From positions 558,001-622,000 of the forward strand of contig CAWCXF010000008.1 of assembly GCA_963799455.1 (NCBI GenBank): a stretch of 64,000 nt of DNA. The letters run 5' to 3'. The notes under the pieces are model-generated. The model did not search any database, was not told where the DNA came from, and worked only from the letters and a program-made list of their open reading frames with translations. Below, piece by piece: positions 42,971 to 52,085 of the stretch. The DNA is from CAWCXF01 sp963799455. Lineage in GTDB: Bacteria; Pseudomonadota; Alphaproteobacteria; Rhodobacterales; Rhodobacteraceae. How positions within the stretch are numbered: position 1 is the stretch's first letter; each line of letters starts with the position of its first letter. The position numbers and the translations under genes were made by a program.

Positions 42971-43819
42971 TCAGAGCCACTCGCCGCGGATCACCTGCCG
43001 ATAGATCGCGCCGAGCCAGTTGTCGCCGCGCGGCTCCGGGCGCAAGCCCCGGGCGGTCAGGAGCTGGTAGGTGTCGGCGTAGAAGGGCGAGCCCTGGAAG
43101 TTGTAGCCGAGGATCGCGCCGGCGGTCTGCGCCTCGTCGGTGAGGCCGAGGGCGAGATACGCCTCGACCAGCCGGTGCAGCGCCTCCGCCGTGTGGGTGG
43201 TGGTCTGGAAGTCCTCCACCACGACGCGGAAGCGGTTGATGGCGGCGGTGTAGTAGCCGCGCTTGAGGTAGTAGCGGCCGATCTCCATCTCCTTGGCGGC
43301 GAGATGGTCGAAGGCGAGGTCGAACTTCAGGATCGCCGATCGCGCGTAGGGGCTGTCGGGGTAGCGCTCGATCACCTCGCGCAGGGCCTGCAGCGCCTGG
43401 AAGGTGAGGCCCTGGTCGCGGCCGACCTCGTCGATCTGGTCGTAGTAGCTCAGCGCCAGGAGGTACTGGGCGTAGGCCGCGTCCTCCTCGCCGGGGTAGA
43501 AGTCGAGGTAGCGCTGCGCCGAGGCGCGGCTCAGCTCGTAGGCGCCGGCCTCCTGATAGGCGAAGGCCTGCATGATGAGCGCGCGCCTGGCCAGCGCCGA
43601 GTAGGGATAGAGCCGCTCGACCTCGCCGAAGTAGCGCGCCGCCTCCTCCGGATCGGCCGCGGCCAGCTCGGACTCACCGAGCTGGTAGATCTGCTGCGGC
43701 TCGTAGCTCTCGAGCGACGCCTCAGCGGCCCCGCCGCCGAACCGGCCGCAGGAGGCCAGGCCCAGCGCCAGCGTCAGGCCGAGCACACCCCTCGGTCGCC
43801 TGCGTCCGCCCCGCGTCAT
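42971..43819 (-). CDS. bamD: Outer-membrane assembly lipoprotein BamD
   Basis: 282 residues from the ATG at 43819. The signal LGLTLALGLASCGRF carries a lipobox ending LASC. Tetratricopeptide-like helices follow (ELAAADPEEAARYFGEVERL, YPYSALARRALIMQAFAYQE, YPDSPYARSAILKFDLAFDH). BamD links BamA to the other lipoproteins in outer-membrane protein folding. It is located between lpxC and recN on the same strand. Confidence 0.95.
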   Translation of the reverse strand: MTRGGRRRPRGVLGLTLALGLASCGRFGGGAAEASLESYEPQQIYQLGESELAAADPEEAARYFGEVERLYPYSALARRALIMQAFAYQEAGAYELSRASAQRYLDFYPGEEDAAYAQYLLALSYYDQIDEVGRDQGLTFQALQALREVIERYPDSPYARSAILKFDLAFDHLAAKEMEIGRYYLKRGYYTAAINRFRVVVEDFQTTTHTAEALHRLVEAYLALGLTDEAQTAGAILGYNFQGSPFYADTYQLLTARGLRPEPRGDNWLGAIYRQVIRGEWL

Positions 43820-43959
43820 GCTCCCGCCCCCGTTCCGCCCCCACACGGCGCCCCGCGCGGTCTAGCACGGCGCCCGGGGGCGTGGAACGCCCCTCGGGCG
43901 GGCGCGCCGCCGCGATGGCGCGGCAGGGCCACGGGCGCCCCCCTCGGACGGGCCCCGCC

Positions 43960-44925
43960 TCAGACGTGCTGGGGCCAGGCCCCGGCCGGCCGGGGCCAGA
44001 GCGCCGCGGCGGGCGCATGCGCCGGGCGCGGCGCGGCCGCCCCCGTGAGCCGCCAGGCCGCAGGCTGGGCGAAGAGCGCGTGCAGGAGCCGGTTGGTCAG
44101 CCGGTGGCCCGCGCGCCGGCCGACGTAGCGGCCGTGGATCGGCGCGCCCGCGAGCGCGAGGTCGCCCACCGCGTCGAGCATCTTGTGGCGCACCGCCTCG
44201 TCGGGCCAGCGCAGGCCGCCGGGGCTCAGGACGGACGCGCCGTCCACCACCACCGCGTTGCCCAGGCTTCCGCCGAGCGCGAGGCCGCGCGCGCGCATCG
44301 CGTCCACGTCGGCGCTGCGGCAGAAGGTCCGAGCGGCGGCCAGCTCGCGCGCGAAGGCGCCGGGTCGCAGCGTCAGGCTGCGGTGCTGGCGCCCGATCGC
44401 GGCGTCGGGGAAGTCGATCGCGAAGTCGATCGTCAGATGGCCGCGCGCCCTCGCGCCCGCGGGCTCGAGCCGGGCCGAGGCGGCCCCGTCGCGCACCTCG
44501 ACCGGCGCCAGGATCTCGATCGCCCGCACCGGCCGGCCCGAGACGCGCAGGCCGGCGGCCTCGACCGCCTCGACGAAGGGAAGCGACGAGCCGTCGAGGA
44601 TCGGCGGCTCGGGGCCGTCGATCTCCACGAGCGCGTCGGTGACGCCGAGGCCCGCGAGGGCGGCCATCAGATGCTCGACGGTCGCGATCTCGACCCCGCG
44701 GCCCCCGACCCCGCGGCCCCCGACCCCGCGGCCGGTGAGGCGGGTGCACAGCTCCGCGGGCGCGACCGCGTCCCACAGCGCGCCCACCGTGGCGCGACCC
44801 AGATCGGAGCGGCGGAAGCGGATGCCGTGGCCGAAGGCGGCGGGGTGGATGGCGACACGGGCGCGACGACCGGCGTGGAGCCCGACGCCCTCGAGGCGGG
44901 CGGCGGAGCGAAGCGTCGTCTGCAT
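43960..44925 (-). CDS. lpxC: UDP-3-O-acyl-N-acetylglucosamine deacetylase
   Basis: 321 residues against about 305 usually. LpxC is the committed zinc enzyme of lipid A synthesis. Zinc ligands are in TVEHLMAALAGLGVTDALVE (first His) and RHKMLDAVGDLALAG (His and Asp); GPEPPILDGSS and the DFAIDFP segment fit the family. Just before the first His lies an insert of three GRGVG repeats (15-bp units, about 44692-44735), and the C-terminus ends in an Ala/Pro-rich tail. The start at 44925 (MQTTLRSAARLEGVGLH) matches homologues. Confidence 0.94.
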   Translation of the reverse strand: MQTTLRSAARLEGVGLHAGRRARVAIHPAAFGHGIRFRRSDLGRATVGALWDAVAPAELCTRLTGRGVGGRGVGGRGVEIATVEHLMAALAGLGVTDALVEIDGPEPPILDGSSLPFVEAVEAAGLRVSGRPVRAIEILAPVEVRDGAASARLEPAGARARGHLTIDFAIDFPDAAIGRQHRSLTLRPGAFARELAAARTFCRSADVDAMRARGLALGGSLGNAVVVDGASVLSPGGLRWPDEAVRHKMLDAVGDLALAGAPIHGRYVGRRAGHRLTNRLLHALFAQPAAWRLTGAAAPRPAHAPAAALWPRPAGAWPQHV

Positions 44926-45102
44926 GAACTCGTCCCCATCACTTGGAGCGCGCGGCCGCGATCGGCGCGCGCCCGGCCTCCACCATCCTGACGCAGAGGT
45001 ATGGAGCCGGTCCCGAGGCCGCAATTCACGGTTTGCGACGGCATGAAACAGAGCGGCGGAACATGGTGCGCGGGTTCAAGGACGCCGCGCAACCGACTGG
45101 GG

Positions 45103-45134
45103 AAAAAGAGCGGGGGCCGGTCTCCCGGCCCCCG
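45103..45134 (-). terminator. Intrinsic terminator of the division cluster, after ftsZ
   Basis: On the minus strand CGGGGGCCGG, loop GAGA and CCGGCCCCCG form a perfect 10-bp stem (45134-45111), followed by CTC and a run of five T (45107-45103). It lies 33 bp after the ftsZ stop and is the clearest terminator in the window, separating ftsZ from lpxC. Confidence 0.9.
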
Positions 45135-45166
45135 ACGCGTTGCCCTTATGCCCGGCCCCCGGGGCG

Positions 45167-46969
45167 TCAGTTCGCCTGGCGCCGCAGGAAGGCCGGGATC
45201 TCGATGCGGTCCGGCTCGGGATCTTCGCCACGCTGGGCGGGCTCGGCCTGCCGCTCGGGCTGGCTCTCCGGCTGGCGCTCGGCCAGGCGCTCCGGGCGGG
45301 GCGTCACCGCGACCGGGCGGCGCGGCGCCGGCTCGAAGCGCGGGTCGGGCTCGACGGGATGGCCGGTCATGCGGCCGATCAGCCCGTTGATGCTGCGCCG
45401 GCCGCGCTCGACGGGCGAGGATGGCGCGGCGGCCGGGCGCTGCGGCGCGCCGCCGAGCGGGCGCCCGGCGCGGGAGGCCGCCTGCTGGATGCGCGCGGCG
45501 CGCTCGCCCGAGGCGGGCGTCTGGGCCGACGGCGCGCGCGGCGCGACGAAGCGTCCCGGCTCGGCGCCGAGACGGGCGTCGGCGTAGGAGTCGCGCCGCT
45601 CCTCGGGCCGGGCCTCGGGTCGGGCCTCAAGCCGGGCCTGGGGCCGCGCCGGGGGCATGAGCTCGGAGCGGGGCTCGGGCCGGGGCTCCGTGCGCGGCTC
45701 GGGACGCGGCGTGTAGGCGGGCGGTGGAAGGTCGTGGTCGCCCAGCACCATGCGGTCCTCGCGCTCGGCGCCCCGCTCCCTCTGAGGCTCGGCCCCGTGC
45801 TCGGCACCGTGCTCGCCCGCGCGCTCGGCCGCGCGCCGCTGGGGCGGGGCGTGCTCGAAGGGGGCCGGCGCCTCGGCGAGCATGTAGTCGGAGCGCGCCT
45901 CCTCCCTCGCGGGCCCGGCCTCGTGGCGCGCGGGGCGGATCGGCTCGGCGAGCTTGCGGCGCGGCATCGGGTGGGCGACCTCGACCTCGGTGGCGTCGAT
46001 GCCGGTGGCCACGACCGAGACGCGCATGCGGCCCTGCATCTCGTCGTCGAGGGTGGAGCCCACGATGATGTTGGCGTCGCCGTCCACCGACTCGCGGATG
46101 GTGTTGGCGGCCTCGTCGAGCTCGAACAGCGTCATGTCGCGCCCGCCGGTGACGTTGATGAGAACCCCCTTGGCGGACTTCAGCGACATCTCGTCGAGCA
46201 GCGGGTTGGCGATCGCGGCCTGGGCGGCGGTCTTGGCGCGGTTCTCGGGGAACTCCTCGGAGGTGGCCTCGCCGGTGCCCATCATCGCCTTGCCCATCTC
46301 GTCCATCACCGAGCGGACGTCGGCGAAGTCGAGGTTGATCAGCCCGGGCTTGACCATCAGATCCGTCACGCCCTTGACGCCGAGGTAGAGCACGTCGTCG
46401 GCCATCTGGAAGGCGTCGGTGATCGAGGTGTCCATCGAGGCGAGGCGGAAGAGGTTCTGGTTGGGGATGATGATGAGGGTGTCCACCACCTTCTGGAGCG
46501 CCTCGACCCCCTCCTCGGCCTGACGCATCCGGCGCGGGCCCTCGAACATGAAGGGCTTGGTGACGACGCCCACGGTCAGCACGCCGAGCTCGCGCGCGGC
46601 CTGGGCGATGATCGGCGCGGCCCCCGTGCCGGTGCCGCCGCCCATGCCGGCGGTGATGAAGCACATGTGCGCGCCCGCGAGGTGATCGACGATCTGCTCG
46701 ATCGACTCCTCGGCGGCGCTGGCGCCGACCGCGGGCCGCGCGCCCGCGCCGAGCCCTTCCGTGGCCTTGACGCCGAGCTGGACCTTCTGGGGCGCGCGGC
46801 TCTGGGCGAGCGCCTGGGCGTCGGTGTTGCCCACGACGAACTCGACGCCGTCGAGCGCCTTGTCGATCATGTTGTTGACGGCGTTGCCGCCCGCCCCCCC
46901 CACGCCGAACACCGTGATCCGCGGCCTCAGATCGTCGCCCTGAGCCGGCATCATCAGATTCAATGTCAT
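45167..46969 (-). CDS. ftsZ: Cell division protein FtsZ
   Basis: 600 residues: a tubulin-like GTPase core (about 1-320) and a long disordered linker. GTP-binding segments are VFGVGGAGGNAVNNMI and the tubulin signature GGGTGTGAAPIIAQAA; NTDAQAL and the T7-loop NLDFADVRSVM are present. The linker (about 330-585) is Pro/Arg/Glu-rich with repeats (EPRTEPRPEPRSE, EARPEARPEERR). It ends with the conserved tail EIPAFLRRQAN that binds FtsA. The start at 46969 (MTLNLMMP) fits Rhodobacteraceae homologues; an ATG 15 bp upstream is possible. Confidence 0.97.
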   Translation of the reverse strand: MTLNLMMPAQGDDLRPRITVFGVGGAGGNAVNNMIDKALDGVEFVVGNTDAQALAQSRAPQKVQLGVKATEGLGAGARPAVGASAAEESIEQIVDHLAGAHMCFITAGMGGGTGTGAAPIIAQAARELGVLTVGVVTKPFMFEGPRRMRQAEEGVEALQKVVDTLIIIPNQNLFRLASMDTSITDAFQMADDVLYLGVKGVTDLMVKPGLINLDFADVRSVMDEMGKAMMGTGEATSEEFPENRAKTAAQAAIANPLLDEMSLKSAKGVLINVTGGRDMTLFELDEAANTIRESVDGDANIIVGSTLDDEMQGRMRVSVVATGIDATEVEVAHPMPRRKLAEPIRPARHEAGPAREEARSDYMLAEAPAPFEHAPPQRRAAERAGEHGAEHGAEPQRERGAEREDRMVLGDHDLPPPAYTPRPEPRTEPRPEPRSELMPPARPQARLEARPEARPEERRDSYADARLGAEPGRFVAPRAPSAQTPASGERAARIQQAASRAGRPLGGAPQRPAAAPSSPVERGRRSINGLIGRMTGHPVEPDPRFEPAPRRPVAVTPRPERLAERQPESQPERQAEPAQRGEDPEPDRIEIPAFLRRQAN

Positions 46970-47195
46970 GTCGTGTCCGCCTGTCATTATGGTTCCCGCC
47001 CTTCCGGCGGCTCGTCGATCCTTGCCCTTCGGGCAGGCCCTGCGCGCCCCGCCGATTGATACCGTCCATCCCCGCGCGGCGTCATCCCCCAAAGCGGGCC
47101 GCCCGCCCCCCGCGCGCCCGCGCCGCAACCCCGCAGCGGCCTCGCGGGCACAAAGGTGCGGCATGCTCGGCACATGCCGATCGGCGGATCGTCGC

Positions 47196-48632
47196 CTACC
47201 AATTCGCCCGCAGCCAGCGCACCGCGCGGCCGATCCCGAGGCCCGCCCGATGCTCGTCGGGCGCGGCGAAGTCCCACCACTCGTCCTGCGGGTGCGCGGC
47301 CTCGAGGCACAGCCCCGTGAGCGAGGCGAAGGCGGGCCCGGTGTGGCTCTGGGGCACGCCGCGCAGCCTGAGCGGCCGGCCGAGCCGGACCTGCGCGCCC
47401 AGGATGCGGCTCGCCAGCGCGTCGAGCCCCGGCACCTGGCTCGCGCCCCCGGTCAGCACCACCTTGCGCGAGGGCAGCGCGTCGAGCCCGCCCGCGTCGA
47501 GCATCGCGCGCGCCTCCTCGAGGATCTCCTCGACGCGCGGGCGCATGATGCCGATCAGCTCGGCGCGGGAGACCGCGCGGCGGTCGGTCTCCCAGTCGCC
47601 GGTCTCGCCGCCGAGCGCGATCGCGGTGCGGTCGTCGAGCCCGGTGGCGAGCAGGCCGCCATGGACGCATTTGATGCGCTCGGCGGTCCCGAGCGAGACC
47701 TGGAGGCCCTTGTGAACGTCGCGCGTGACGTGATCGCCCCCCATCGCCACCGAGCCGCCGAACACCATGTGGCCGCGCACGAAGATCGAGGCCGAGGTCG
47801 CGCCGCCGCCCAGGTCGAGGCAGGCCGCGCCGAGCTCCTGCTCGTCCTCCACCAGCGCGGAGAGGCCGGCGGCGTGGGCCGAGGAGGTCAGCCCCGCGAG
47901 CTCGAGGTCGCAGCGCTTGACGCAGGCCGCGAGGTCGCGCGCGGCGCGCGCCTCGACGCTCATCAGATGCATGTCGCACAGCAGGCGCTGGCCCACCTGC
48001 CCGCGCGGATCGGCGAGCCCGGCGCGGTGGTCGAGCGCGAAGTGGACCGGCTGGGCGTGCAGCACGTGGCGGCCGGGGCCGAGCTCGGCGGCCAGCTCGG
48101 GCGGCGCGCAGGCGGCCATGACGCGCGCCACGTCGGCCTCGCTCACCTCGCCGCGGACCATGACCGCGCCCGACAGCCCGTAGGAGCGCGGATCGGCGCC
48201 CGCGAGGCAGGCGATGACGTGGTCGATGCGCTCGCCGGCGGCGGCCTCGGCCTGCTGCACGACGGTGCGGATCGCGGCCTCGGTCTCGCGCATGGTGGCG
48301 ATCTCGCCCGAGCGGACCCCGCGCGAGCGGGTGGCGGCGGCGCCGATCACCCGCACCCGCGCCTGGCCCGCCATCGGCCCCGCGCCGCCCGGCCGCGCGC
48401 TCAGAGCGAGGGCCGGGGCGGGGATCCGGGCGGCGGTGGGGCCCGGGCGCCGGCGCACGCGGGTGGTGGGCGCGTGATCGGCGTTGGAGGCCCGGCCGGC
48501 CTCGTCGTCGAGGCGCAGGACGAAGCAGGCCACCTTGGAGGAGCCGATGTCGAGCACGGCCGCGACGCCGCGCCCCAGGGCGGCCCGTCGCATCGAGCGC
48601 ATCGCGCGCTGCATCGCGTGTAGGTCGGTCAT
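47196..48632 (-). CDS. ftsA: Cell division protein FtsA
   Basis: 478 residues. FtsA is the actin-like protein that ties FtsZ to the membrane. VAAVLDIGSSKVACFVLRL (phosphate 1), GAACLDLGGGATSASIFVRG (phosphate 2) and VVLTGGASQVPGL (adenosine motif) are clear; SYGLSGAVMVRGEVSEADVA is the 1C domain. A ~45-residue low-complexity insert (HAPTTRVRRRPGPTAARI and following) interrupts the first domain. The start overlaps the ftsQ stop by ATGA; ftsZ is 226 bp downstream. Confidence 0.95.
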   Translation of the reverse strand: MTDLHAMQRAMRSMRRAALGRGVAAVLDIGSSKVACFVLRLDDEAGRASNADHAPTTRVRRRPGPTAARIPAPALALSARPGGAGPMAGQARVRVIGAAATRSRGVRSGEIATMRETEAAIRTVVQQAEAAAGERIDHVIACLAGADPRSYGLSGAVMVRGEVSEADVARVMAACAPPELAAELGPGRHVLHAQPVHFALDHRAGLADPRGQVGQRLLCDMHLMSVEARAARDLAACVKRCDLELAGLTSSAHAAGLSALVEDEQELGAACLDLGGGATSASIFVRGHMVFGGSVAMGGDHVTRDVHKGLQVSLGTAERIKCVHGGLLATGLDDRTAIALGGETGDWETDRRAVSRAELIGIMRPRVEEILEEARAMLDAGGLDALPSRKVVLTGGASQVPGLDALASRILGAQVRLGRPLRLRGVPQSHTGPAFASLTGLCLEAAHPQDEWWDFAAPDEHRAGLGIGRAVRWLRANW

Positions 48633-49801
48633 TCGCCCTCGCCTTCGTCGTCGATCTCGGATGCCTCGGGGGTCGCCGCGCCCGGCGGCCCCGCGCGCTC
48701 CTCGGCCAGGATGCGCGCCATCTCGCGCAGCGCGGCGGGGCCGAGCCTCAGCGCCGGCCGGGCGGGGTCGCGCAGGTCGAGATGGGTGGCGTCGCGCGCG
48801 CCGAGATCCTGCGCCGCCTCCATCGCCGCCGCGCGCTCGATCGCGGCCACCGCGCCCTCCTCGGGGAGCAGGAGCCGCAGTCCCCCGTCGAGGACCGCGT
48901 CCCAGCGCCGGTCGCCGACGCGCACGAGGCCGCGCAGCCGCTCGCCGAGCGGCCCCGCCGCCTCGATCAGCGCCAGCGCCTCGGGCACCGCCGCCTCGGC
49001 CCCCTCGCCCGCCACCAGCGGCAGGTCGGCGCGCGCCGAGCGCGCGGGCAGCGCCCGGATCGCGCGCCCCTCGGCGTCGAGCGTCTCCAGGCCCTGCGGC
49101 CCGCGCCACACCACGGCGGCGCGGCGCTCCTCGACCCTCACGCCGAGCACGCCCCCCGGCAGGACGCGGATCTCGGCGCGCGCCACCGGCGCGAAGGCTT
49201 CGACCTCGGCGCGGATCGCCTCCAGGTCGAGCCGCAGGCTGGACGAGGGCAGCGGCGGCAGCGCGGCGCGGATCAGGGGCGCGAGGTCGTCCCCGGCGCC
49301 CTCGACCTGCGCGGTGGCGACGGCGAACTCGGGCCGCGCCTCGACCTGGCGCCTGACCTGCGCCCAGGCCTCCCGCGCCGCCTCGATCTCCCGACCGTCG
49401 GCGAGCCAGGCCGCGAGCGCGCCCGCCGCGAGGAGCGCCGGCACCCACCGGACCGAGAGCCGTCGGACCCAGGGCCGCAGCCACAGCCGGCGCAGACGGT
49501 AGGCCGCGCGCGAGGGGGCGGGGTCGGAGCGGCGGGGCGCCCCCGGCCGGGGCGGAGCCGCGGCCTCGGCCTGCGATGGCGCGGACGCGGTCACGGCTCG
49601 GCGCTCCGATGCGGGCCGTGGCGCCGGCGCGGACCGGGACGCCGGCGCGGACCGGGACGCCGGCGCGGGCCGGGACGCCGGCGCGATCCGGAGCGCCGGC
49701 GGGGGTCGGAGCGCCGGCTGGGGCGCCGGCGCCGGAGGGCACTCCGGCTCGTGCCGGCGCTCCGGCTCGGCCGCGGCGCCGTGCCATGTCAGCGCCCGCA
49801 C
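48629..49801 (-). CDS. ftsQ: Cell division protein FtsQ
   Basis: About 390 residues from a GTG at 49801 that overlaps the end of ddl by 13 bases; no ATG is available in frame before the membrane helix. The cytoplasmic N-terminus is a long Ala/Pro/Arg/Ser-rich repeat (PASRPAPASRSAPASRSAP). One membrane helix follows (WVPALLAAGALAAWLADG, about 115-132), then the POTRA domain and FtsQ domain (RAEIRVLPGGVLGVRVEERR, then GLETLDAEGRAIRAL). It connects early and late divisome proteins in the periplasm. Homologues are about 100 residues shorter at the N-terminus. Confidence 0.9.
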   Translation of the reverse strand: MRALTWHGAAAEPERRHEPECPPAPAPQPALRPPPALRIAPASRPAPASRSAPASRSAPAPRPASERRAVTASAPSQAEAAAPPRPGAPRRSDPAPSRAAYRLRRLWLRPWVRRLSVRWVPALLAAGALAAWLADGREIEAAREAWAQVRRQVEARPEFAVATAQVEGAGDDLAPLIRAALPPLPSSSLRLDLEAIRAEVEAFAPVARAEIRVLPGGVLGVRVEERRAAVVWRGPQGLETLDAEGRAIRALPARSARADLPLVAGEGAEAAVPEALALIEAAGPLGERLRGLVRVGDRRWDAVLDGGLRLLLPEEGAVAAIERAAAMEAAQDLGARDATHLDLRDPARPALRLGPAALREMARILAEERAGPPGAATPEASEIDDEGEGE

Positions 49802-50727
49802 GAGGCGTCCTCCACCATCCAGGCGCACAGGTCGGGGAAGGCGATCCCGCAGGCCGCGGCCTGCTCGGGGGTGAGCGAGGTCGGCGTCATGCCGGGCTGG
49901 GTGTTGAGCTCCAGCACGATCAGGCCCTCGACGCCGCGCGCCTCGTCCCATCGGAAGTCGGTGCGCGTCACGCCCCGGCAGCCGAGCGCGCGATGCGCCG
50001 CGAGGGCCGCCTCGTGGCAGGCGTCGCGCACGGGGTCGGGGATCTCGGCCGGCACGACGTGGCGCGAGCCGCCGGGGGCGTATTTCGCGTGGTAGTCGTA
50101 CCAGCCGTCCATCACGATGTCGGTCACGGCGAGCGCACGCCCGCCCATCACGGTGGTGGTCAGCTCGCGCCCCGGCGCGTAGGCCTCGACCATCACGCTG
50201 TCCGGCATGTCGGAGCCGAGCGCGGGCGGGCCGTTGGCCCCCTCGGGCACGATGTGGACGCCGACCGAGGAGCCTTCGGCGTTGGGCTTGACGACGTAGG
50301 GCGGGGCGAGGACGTGGCGCGCGGCGGCCTCCTCGCGCGGCACGATCACGCTCTCGGCCACCGGCAGGCCGACCGCGGCGAAGGCTTCCTTGGAGCGCCG
50401 CTTGTCCATGGCGAGCGCGGAGGCCAGGACGCCCGAATGGGTGTAGGGGATGGCGAGCCATTCAAGCAGCCCCTGGACGCAGCCGTCCTCGCCCCAGCGG
50501 CCGTGCAGCGCGTTGAACACCGCGTCGGCCCGTCCCTCCGCGCGCGCCTCGGCCAGCCGCGCGCACAGGTCCGGCCCGAGGCTCGGCCCCGGGTCCAGCT
50601 CGCTCACCGCGTATCCGTGCTCCCGCAGCGCGGCGGCGCATTCGCGCCCCGACGACAGCGACACCTCGCGCTCCGCGGAGGCGCCGCCCATCAGCACCGT
50701 CACCGTCGGGAATGCCCTGCTCGACAT
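49789..50727 (-). CDS. ddl: D-alanine-D-alanine ligase
   Basis: 312 residues, normal. It makes D-Ala-D-Ala for peptidoglycan. ATP-grasp signatures are VLMGGASAEREVSLSSG (start), ALHGRWGEDGCVQGLLE, MDKRRSKEAFAAVGLPV, VVKPNAEGSSVGV and LELNTQPGMTPTSL (Mg site; Asn and Glu). The start at 50727 (MSSRAFPTVTVLMGG) has a GAAGG-type site ahead. It lies between murB and ftsQ in the cell-wall cluster. Confidence 0.96.
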   Translation of the reverse strand: MSSRAFPTVTVLMGGASAEREVSLSSGRECAAALREHGYAVSELDPGPSLGPDLCARLAEARAEGRADAVFNALHGRWGEDGCVQGLLEWLAIPYTHSGVLASALAMDKRRSKEAFAAVGLPVAESVIVPREEAAARHVLAPPYVVKPNAEGSSVGVHIVPEGANGPPALGSDMPDSVMVEAYAPGRELTTTVMGGRALAVTDIVMDGWYDYHAKYAPGGSRHVVPAEIPDPVRDACHEAALAAHRALGCRGVTRTDFRWDEARGVEGLIVLELNTQPGMTPTSLTPEQAAACGIAFPDLCAWMVEDASCGR

Positions 50728-50834
50728 GCCCCGCCTTCCGAAGGCCCGTTCCGGGCCCTTGAGGCCGCCCGCCCCTCTCGCGGGGACGGTCCGGCTCCAG
50801 ATCGGGCGCCCTCGTCCGCCCGGGACCGGGGGGC

Positions 50835-51776
50835 CTAGCCTGGCAGGCCCAACCGGATCACCTCCCACTCTAGATCATGGCCCGTCGCCGCGAAAACCCT
50901 CTTTCGCACCTCCTCGCCCAAGCCTTCGAGATCCGCCGCCGTGGCGCCACCGGCGTTGACGAGGAAGTTGGGGTGCTTCTCGGACATCACGGCCCCGCCG
51001 CGCCGCGCGCCGCGCAGGCCGGCCTCGTCGATCAGCCGCCAGGCCTTGAGGTCGTGGGGATCGTCGGCCCGACCCGTCGAGCTGTGGCCTGCGGGGTTGC
51101 GGAAGGTCGATCCGGCGGTGCGCTCGCGCACCGGCTGGGAGGCGTCGCGCATGGCGAGCTGCTCGGCCATGCGCGACGCGAGCGCCTGCGGCTCGCCCGC
51201 GGGCGCGGCCAGCACGGCGCGCGTGATCACCGCGCCCGCGGGCAGGGAGGAACGGCGGTAGGCCAGCGCCAGGTCGGCGGCCGGAATCGTCACCGCCTCG
51301 CCCGAGCGAAGGACCGCGCCCACCTCCACCAGCACGTCGGCCATGGAGGCGCCGTAGCAGCCCGCGTTCATGCGCACGGCCCCGCCGATCGAGCCGGGGA
51401 CGGTGCGCAGGAAGGTCAGGTCGAGCCCCGCCTCGGCCGCGCGGCGGGCGACGTGCGCGTCGAGCGCCGCCGCCCCCGCGACGACCCGGCCATCCTCGAT
51501 CCGGATGTCGCCCCAGCCCCGCCCGAGGCGGATCGTGACGCCGGGCAGCCCTCCGTCGCGCACGATGAGGTTGGAGCCCACCCCCATCGGGAAGACCGGC
51601 ACGTCGGGCGGCAGGGCGCGCAGGAACGCGGCGAGGTCGGCCTCGTCGGCGGGCTGGAGCAGCCACTCGGCCGGGCCGCCCACGCGCAGCCAGGTGAGGT
51701 CCGCGAGCGGTCGGCCCGGGGTCAGGCGGCCCCGGACGGGGGGCATGGCGGGGGTCGGGGCCTCCCCGGCGATCAC
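50835..51776 (-). CDS. murB: UDP-N-acetylenolpyruvoylglucosamine reductase
   Basis: 313 residues from a GTG that overlaps the DUF2484 stop (GTGA); an ATG at 51746 is an alternative. MurB reduces UDP-GlcNAc-enolpyruvate with NADPH and FAD. Segments: LTWLRVGGPAEWLLQPAD, PMGVGSNLIVRDGGLPGV (FAD), RTVPGSIGGAVRMNAGCYG, GSTFRNPAG (catalytic Ser region) and RGARRGGAVMSEKHPNFLVN (substrate; Glu near the C-terminus in the MSEKH region). It is a type II-like MurB. Confidence 0.95.
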   Translation of the reverse strand: MIAGEAPTPAMPPVRGRLTPGRPLADLTWLRVGGPAEWLLQPADEADLAAFLRALPPDVPVFPMGVGSNLIVRDGGLPGVTIRLGRGWGDIRIEDGRVVAGAAALDAHVARRAAEAGLDLTFLRTVPGSIGGAVRMNAGCYGASMADVLVEVGAVLRSGEAVTIPAADLALAYRRSSLPAGAVITRAVLAAPAGEPQALASRMAEQLAMRDASQPVRERTAGSTFRNPAGHSSTGRADDPHDLKAWRLIDEAGLRGARRGGAVMSEKHPNFLVNAGGATAADLEGLGEEVRKRVFAATGHDLEWEVIRLGLPG

Positions 51777-52069
51777 GCCAGGCCCCGCTCGCCCCTGAGC
51801 CGCAGCCAGCGCCCGGCGCCGTAATGGGCGGCGCAGGCGGCGCTGATGAGGAGCACCATCCGGGCGCGGCCGAGCCCCAGGGCCCGCGCGCCCGCATGGG
51901 GGTCGAAGGCGAAGGCGTCGATCAGGCCCCAGGCGGCATAGGCCAGGGGCAGCGCGGCCAGCGCCAGCGCCGGCCGCCACGCCCCGAGCATCCCGGCGAC
52001 GAGGAAGGGCGCGCCCCACAGCAGCAGGAACGCCGCCAGGCCCGCGTCGAGGATCATCATTCCGGCCAC
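51773..52069 (-). CDS. DUF2484 small membrane protein
   Basis: 98 residues with about three hydrophobic helices (ILDAGLAAFLLLWGAPFLVA, then ALALAALPLAYAAWGLIDAF and MVLLISAACAAHYGAG). DUF2484 proteins occur between murC and murB in Rhodobacteraceae and have no known function; position suggests a cell-envelope role. Start GTG at 52069 or ATG at 52060. Overlaps murB. Confidence 0.88.
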   Translation of the reverse strand: MAGMMILDAGLAAFLLLWGAPFLVAGMLGAWRPALALAALPLAYAAWGLIDAFAFDPHAGARALGLGRARMVLLISAACAAHYGAGRWLRLRGERGLA

Positions 52070-52085
52070 CCGCTCCGGGCCGCGC